Positions 59,262 through 64,000 of a stretch of DNA of 64,000 nucleotides are shown here, in pieces. Origin of the DNA: Hygrocybe punicea. Its lineage: Eukaryota > Basidiomycota > Agaricomycetes > Agaricales > Hygrophoraceae. Location of the stretch: positions 4,712,001 to 4,776,000 of the forward strand of contig OY744463.1 in the NCBI GenBank assembly GCA_963556145.1, in the 5' to 3' direction. Both the position numbers and the translations under genes were made by a program. The stretch's first letter is position 1. Each line of letters starts with the position of its first letter. Below the pieces are notes generated by a model. It did no database searches. It saw only the letters and a program-made list of their open reading frames with translations, and was not told the origin of the DNA.

Positions 59262-61319
59262 ATGCCTCCAGACATCGGCACCAGTGGTGCACTCCGTACC
59301 AAACCGTCTACCAGGAGCTCCCTTCGACAGTCCTTGAATCTGGCTTCGGTCGGGAAGGCTCTAGGAGATATAATGAACAAGGAGGGTGATAAAGGTGCCA
59401 AAAAGGCGAAGGAACTAAGTACTCGCCGTTTGAGTGCCATAGACCTCATGCACGCCACCAATGCTTCGCGTACCTCCGCAGACACAAAGCCTTCTCCGGT
59501 GAAGAGAGGAGGAACCCCTGATTCAAATACGGTCACAGCCAAGACTCGCAGGCTTTCTTCTGCGCAGAAGCCAATTTCCCAGTCTTTGGACGATCAGCAT
59601 GTCACCCCCCTAGATTCTATCAACTCACCGCAAACGTTTTCCGTAACACGCTCTTCGTTGCGTTCCAGGAGCTCCCTCACCTCCTCTGCTCTTCCAAAGT
59701 ATAGGCCGAAATCGGTGGTCCTTGAGTCTGGCACAAAACCGCCTTCCCCCTTCCGTGCTGGTACTCGCAGGCGCCTCAGCAGTTCTGACGACGACAAGAA
59801 GGAAAAGTCGAAATCCACCCCTCAGCACACACCTCAGTCATTAGTTGAGAAGATGGCGAGACCTATCAGCCCCCTCCCTCATCGAGCTACCTTCAAAGTC
59901 AACTTGGCTTCCGTTAACGTTACACCATCGACACCTCCAAAGGGAAAATCTTCTCCTCTGGGTAGTAAAATCTCTCCCCCTCGGCCAATGAAAGCCGTCA
60001 AGACAGCGACAACTGGTTCGGCTACTCAATCTGCCATCCCTCGTCCCCCCTCGTCCGCATCGTCCTCCGGTTCCCTATCAACGCCCCGCACTCCAAAGGC
60101 GTCTGGGTTAAAAACAGCATTGGGACTCGGTAGGTCGAGTCGTGAAAAGACTGGTCAAGCATCTAGTCCGTTGCGTACCTCTATACGTCTCTCCATGGAG
60201 TCGCCGCTTGGACGTCGTTCGCAGAAACTCGCGAGGGGTGTCTCGCCTCCAAATATTAAAAGAGCCCCGATCGGCAACATGTCCCATATCTCGGAGGGTG
60301 ATGGAGAAGACAGTGATGAAGCGGACGTTGAGATGCTCTTGGCACCTATTGCTTCCCTTGCTGCCCCTACTCCGGCTATGCCCCGCGTACGGTCGTTCCG
60401 CAATCGCAAACCAAACCCTCCTCAGACACCCAGTCGATCCAACGCTCTTCCTACCCGAGCTGACCTTTCGTATTTTTCCCCCCCTCCCCCTGACGCCGAG
60501 AATTCACCGCTTCTTCCACCTCCGCCTCAGCATGAAAATGGCCGGTCGCGTGGTTCCATCTTGTCATGGGAACAACTGGCTTCTGAGAGCTCCAAAACAC
60601 TCGGGGAAGGTGACATCGAAAACATGCTGTCCGAAACACCTGCCCCATTCATTGCGGATCCTTTTTCACCCGCTCCGAGTGTACTCAGCGTTCCTGGGAG
60701 TCCCTCCCTCACCGCACTACATTCCCCAGGAGGTTACGGTTCTATCTCCCAAGTGTTACTTCCTGATGTAACGCCGTCTCCTGCGATCCATCACCTGAGG
60801 TACGACAACAGGCCGACGGAACTCCCTGCTGTGGACGCTGCCATTGTTACACTGTTGCGGCTGCAATTGGCTTCTGCCGAAAGCGTTGCGAAGGACCGTT
60901 TGCACCGGCTGCAGACTTTGGAAGAAGAAATCCATAATCTGAGGGAATCTCGTCGAGAAGCGGACGAATTGGGGAAGCAACTATCTTACGCGGAAGAGCA
61001 ATTGCGCGGAAACATAGAGACGCGAGAGAAGGCTGAGGAGGAAAGAGCTGCTTACACCGCAGCACTGGAGGACCAGATCAGGCATGACCAAGCCTACGCG
61101 GACCAAGCCATTAAGACCACGACCGAGGCTGCTTTGAAGTCCGAGCGTCGGAAATGGGAGACTGTATGTTTTGCACGCGATGCAAGCATGGCGTGGACTG
61201 CAGTTCACGAATTCGCCAAGAACGAACTCGACCATGTTCGTGCAGATATGCAAACACTGTCGGTTTTATTGGCTGGGTTGGATCAATACCAGAGACCAGT
61301 CTGGCGGCTTACAGCATGA
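59262..61319 (+). CDS. Uncharacterised Ser/Pro-rich protein with C-terminal coiled coil
   Basis: Not recognised. A single uninterrupted frame of 685 residues, the only sizeable intronless gene here. Start 59262 is the first ATG in the frame. Residues 1-530 are low-complexity, rich in Ser, Pro, Thr, Arg and Lys, with repeated SP/TP sites (SPLGRRSQKLARGVSPPN, TPAFIADPFSPAP-like) suggesting proline-directed phosphorylation. From about 535 to the end it is strongly helical: VDAAIVTLLRLQLASAES then LHRLQTLEEEIHNLRESRRE and a long Glu/Lys/Ala-rich coiled coil, with a compact end (LAGLDQYQRPVWRL). The shape recalls cytoskeletal or cell-cycle scaffold proteins, but that is inference only. Confidence 0.75.
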   Translation: MPPDIGTSGALRTKPSTRSSLRQSLNLASVGKALGDIMNKEGDKGAKKAKELSTRRLSAIDLMHATNASRTSADTKPSPVKRGGTPDSNTVTAKTRRLSSAQKPISQSLDDQHVTPLDSINSPQTFSVTRSSLRSRSSLTSSALPKYRPKSVVLESGTKPPSPFRAGTRRRLSSSDDDKKEKSKSTPQHTPQSLVEKMARPISPLPHRATFKVNLASVNVTPSTPPKGKSSPLGSKISPPRPMKAVKTATTGSATQSAIPRPPSSASSSGSLSTPRTPKASGLKTALGLGRSSREKTGQASSPLRTSIRLSMESPLGRRSQKLARGVSPPNIKRAPIGNMSHISEGDGEDSDEADVEMLLAPIASLAAPTPAMPRVRSFRNRKPNPPQTPSRSNALPTRADLSYFSPPPPDAENSPLLPPPPQHENGRSRGSILSWEQLASESSKTLGEGDIENMLSETPAPFIADPFSPAPSVLSVPGSPSLTALHSPGGYGSISQVLLPDVTPSPAIHHLRYDNRPTELPAVDAAIVTLLRLQLASAESVAKDRLHRLQTLEEEIHNLRESRREADELGKQLSYAEEQLRGNIETREKAEEERAAYTAALEDQIRHDQAYADQAIKTTTEAALKSERRKWETVCFARDASMAWTAVHEFAKNELDHVRADMQTLSVLLAGLDQYQRPVWRLTA

Positions 61320-61674
61320 TGTTTTATGCCTATGTAGGTCGTTTTTCTTACATGACCCGCTATCATAGCCTAACATCAAGTCTGCAAGTTATACATTTCT
61401 AGCCATGGAACATTTATATATACAATTCATTATCTATGTAATTTACCTTTTTTTCGCTCACTTTTCCTATGCTTTGTCTCGTTTCGAACTCCTTTTGCAA
61501 TATAAAACAACCAAGAATTACCAGTATCTAAACAAGAAACTACTGAAATGCATCCATCGCTACAATACAAGCATCCAACAAACAAGCGTGATTCTCTGCA
61601 GCACTGGCCTCAGCTAAACGGCCATGTACTGCATTATATAGTCTCTCAGGGCTGTCAAGAACATTTTAGTATCG
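61320..61674. other. Convergent intergenic region
   Basis: 355 bp between the stops of the coiled-coil gene and SPC7. AT-rich with possible polyadenylation-type ATATA runs near 61411-61423. No gene seen. Confidence 0.4.
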
Positions 61675-64000
61675 TTACGAATGTGTAGTCATCTGAACCA
61701 ACTCAATAGATCCGTAGACGATCTCTACCTCGCATCCAACCGCACCGATAGTTAAAGGCCATCGGGAAAAGGTATCGTGATCGAAAATGAAAGCTACAAT
61801 CGCCTTTCCTTTCGTGTCAGGAAATAGCACAGCTGCCTTCGCCTTGAAGCCCACTTTTCCATCCGATGTCGGTGGCGTGAGCTCGATTGAAAGAGGGTAC
61901 TTGATTGCAAGAAGTTTGAGCTGAGACCGGATTTGAGAACAGGATGACCAATAGTTTCCAAGATGTCGCGCAACCTATCAAAATGTTTGAACCGGATGAT
62001 CAATCCTTAATGAGGTTTGGCTCACTTGTGCAACCGTCCGCTCCTCTCCTCGAGCTATTTGCTGACGTGCGGTGCGCAATAAAAACTCACTAAAGTGTGG
62101 GTACGCATCCTTGAACTTTGACCTCCTTGTATCAGCACTCCAAATCTCCACATTCTCTATGATGGGTCTAAATTTGACACAAGGCAGAGAGACAACGAAC
62201 TGCGAAGCATAGACAAATTCGAAAAGGTCCGCATTGACTTTCGTCACTCGGAACATATGCAAATCCTCCAAAGTTTCGAGCCGATCTGACAAGTTGTCAT
62301 AACAACAAACTAGACGTCTTTGGTACGACTTACCCTTCAATCTGAAAACTTCGGCGCTAGTGCTGTTCTTCTGGATATGGATGAGTCTCTTCGCCTCTGC
62401 AATGGCCATGGTAGCTTCCCGTTTCTGAGACACGACATCTTCCAATCTTTCCTTCAGCCATTCCAACTGAGAATTCCTTTCAACCACTTCAGACCGACGC
62501 GCCTCTACTTCATGACTATAAGTCAAAGTCAGTATGTTTGCGAAAGTATATATGCTCCAAAGGTAGACTAACTTTTGTTCAGTGATGGACGTTTTCAATT
62601 CGTTCAGGTATTCTTTGTCGCTGCTCTCGATCTCAGCTACATCCAACTGCTCTTGTTCAAGCTCGCGTATGACTTGTTGATACTCCTCTTCCAATGCCGG
62701 CAATATCTGCAACGCATGCTTGTTGATATCCTCCAGTACATTAGCATCCTAGGTGTCAAGATAGATCAAGTCCGTCGAATAATGGGCCAGAATGCTCACG
62801 GCTTCAAGTTCAGCAAACCTACTGTCCGCAACATTGTGTAGACCTTCAATCCAGCTAAGCTTCCAATCATACCATTCTGACTTGGCCAACCCCCTTGAAT
62901 TTGCTTTCATCAAGTGAAGCTGATGCTATGCAACCGAAAGGACATCAATTGTGCCATTGACATCCGAAAAGAACAAAAAAACTGACGAGCAATTGCTCTC
63001 GGCCCTCCTCATTTGCTTGGGTATACTCCCTAAATAGTTCGGGAGTTAACTTCGCAGCCTCTTCCTCTGCTTGCTCGTAAACGGCCTTTCTTTGTTCAAC
63101 CCACGCCTCCAGATCTTTAGATACCCGAGTGTACAATTTTAATTGCGGAAGGTTCACTGCAATCGCTGTCACATATTCTGCCAGGGGTATGTCTCCGGAC
63201 GAGGTCCGACGGTTTCGGGAGACCGTTTGCAATTGCGAAGGATGGGTCGAGTGGCGGGGAGCAGTGATTTCGTCCATAAATCTAATTCCAGTCATGGTAA
63301 AAAACTGTTCGATTGATATTGGTGGCTGCACGACGAGTGGGATCATGAACACAACTACAATGTGACGGAAAGAACACGACATACCCCTTCATCATCCTCA
63401 GCAAAATTTTGCCCCAGGATACCCTCTCGCCATTGTTCAGTTGCATCCATTTCGACGGCCACAGCCGTATCTCCCATAGACATGCTCTCCTCTTCAAACG
63501 CCTGACCTGCTGGGTGGTGCAAAGGAGAATCGACCCGAGCATCTGGTGAATCGTGTGCCAGAGCAGGAGATCTTGGTTCGGGTGAACCCCTTACCTGGCT
63601 GCTCGTAACGACGGGCTGCTGTTTCTCAGATCCACCCGTCTCACTCACGTTCCCCGTCCATTTCTCCTGAATACGTGTCCAATTTTGAGTTGTCGCTAAC
63701 AACTCGCCCCCGACGCTGACCCTTCCAAGTCTTACATCCGCTTTTTTTTTCGGAGATGAGGCTTTGCCAACTCCGACCCCTGCTGATAACCCGACTCCCA
63801 TACTCTTCCTCCGCGAGAAATACCCCGAAGGTCTCCTCAGTGACTTGGAAACTGCAGTTGATGGTTTAACTGGAGCAGATATAGACTGGAAAGGGGCCTT
63901 CTTGCTTGGTGACAATGGCTTTGGCTTTGCAGTCAACGGTGCTCCGACCGCAGTTGGAACGGTAGGAGAGGTGGGAACAGCCCACTTGCCCGCCATGGCC
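61675..64000 (-). CDS. SPC7: Kinetochore protein Spc7/KNL1 (partial, 3' part)
   Basis: KNL1-branch scaffold of the KMN network that joins microtubules and checkpoint proteins to centromeres. Exons in window (minus): 64000-63385, 63325-62987, 62925-62800, 62748-62573, 62515-62334, 62285-62026 and 61974-61675; at least 664 residues from an in-frame ATG at 63996. That Met is probably internal, since Spc7 proteins are usually longer and carry MELT repeats that are not seen here. The diagnostic Spc7 block is PPISIEQFFTMTGIRFMDEI, joined across the first intron. A long coiled coil follows (EEEYQQVIRELEQEQ to LKERLEDVVSQKREATM), then a C-terminal RWD-like domain (SIELTPPTSDGKVGFKAKAA, SIELVQMTTHS). 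All six introns are 48-61 nt. Confidence 0.9.

Overview
The window is nuclear DNA of a filamentous basidiomycete, most likely a mushroom-forming agaricomycete. Genes are dense and lie on both strands. Almost all are cut by many introns of about 45-75 nt with GT..AG ends and CTNAC/CTGAC-type branch sites. The gene content is typical of that group: a cytochrome-b5 sphingolipid desaturase, a CYS-3-type bZIP, Pal1, Ugo1, Spc7, and an SRPK with a long spacer. I rebuilt 29 protein genes by splicing. All but two have start and stop inside the window, and most close exactly in frame at the usual length for their family. I also found one intron-bearing tRNA-Gln.

Layout. 1-7.6 kb: the 3' end of an unknown gene, ribosomal protein uS9 (RPS16), mitochondrial uL4m, RAD51, 3-phosphoglycerate dehydrogenase and HIS7. 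7.7-12.05 kb: a 4.3-kb palindromic element. Two arms of about 1.93 kb are mirror images around an assembly gap of 100 N, the element is flanked by a 10-bp direct repeat, and each arm is packed with a regular array of GGT-N8-ACC dyads. 12.3-20.4 kb: PAL1, a delta-8 sphingolipid desaturase, ribosomal protein eL13, a MetE-like methyltransferase and an uncharacterised one-TM protein. 20.8-28.3 kb: an SRPK and an OSR1/FRAY kinase (divergent), the Rieske protein and a CYS-3-like bZIP. 28.5-34.7 kb: NPL4, a membrane-tailed NUDIX hydrolase, tRNA-Gln and UGO1. 34.9-44.3 kb: a tricalbin, MTQ2 and MCM3. 44.8-53.6 kb: a candidate small secreted peptide, PRP17, a Myb/C2H2 factor, SGT2 and PRP19. 53.8-64 kb: an oligopeptide transporter, ALG10, a coiled-coil protein and the 3' part of SPC7.

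Most genes are single-copy housekeeping genes with no operon logic. Several pairs are divergent with very short shared promoters (74 bp for SGT2/PRP19, 86 bp for PAL1/desaturase). Gene structure is the unusual side of the coding DNA: a start codon alone on its coding exon (NPL4), a 6-nt terminal coding exon (PRP17), chains of microexons (desaturase, tricalbin), and about five GC-AG introns among some 128. The most interesting non-coding object is the palindromic element with its dyad array. No transposase is visible, but part of the element is hidden in the gap.
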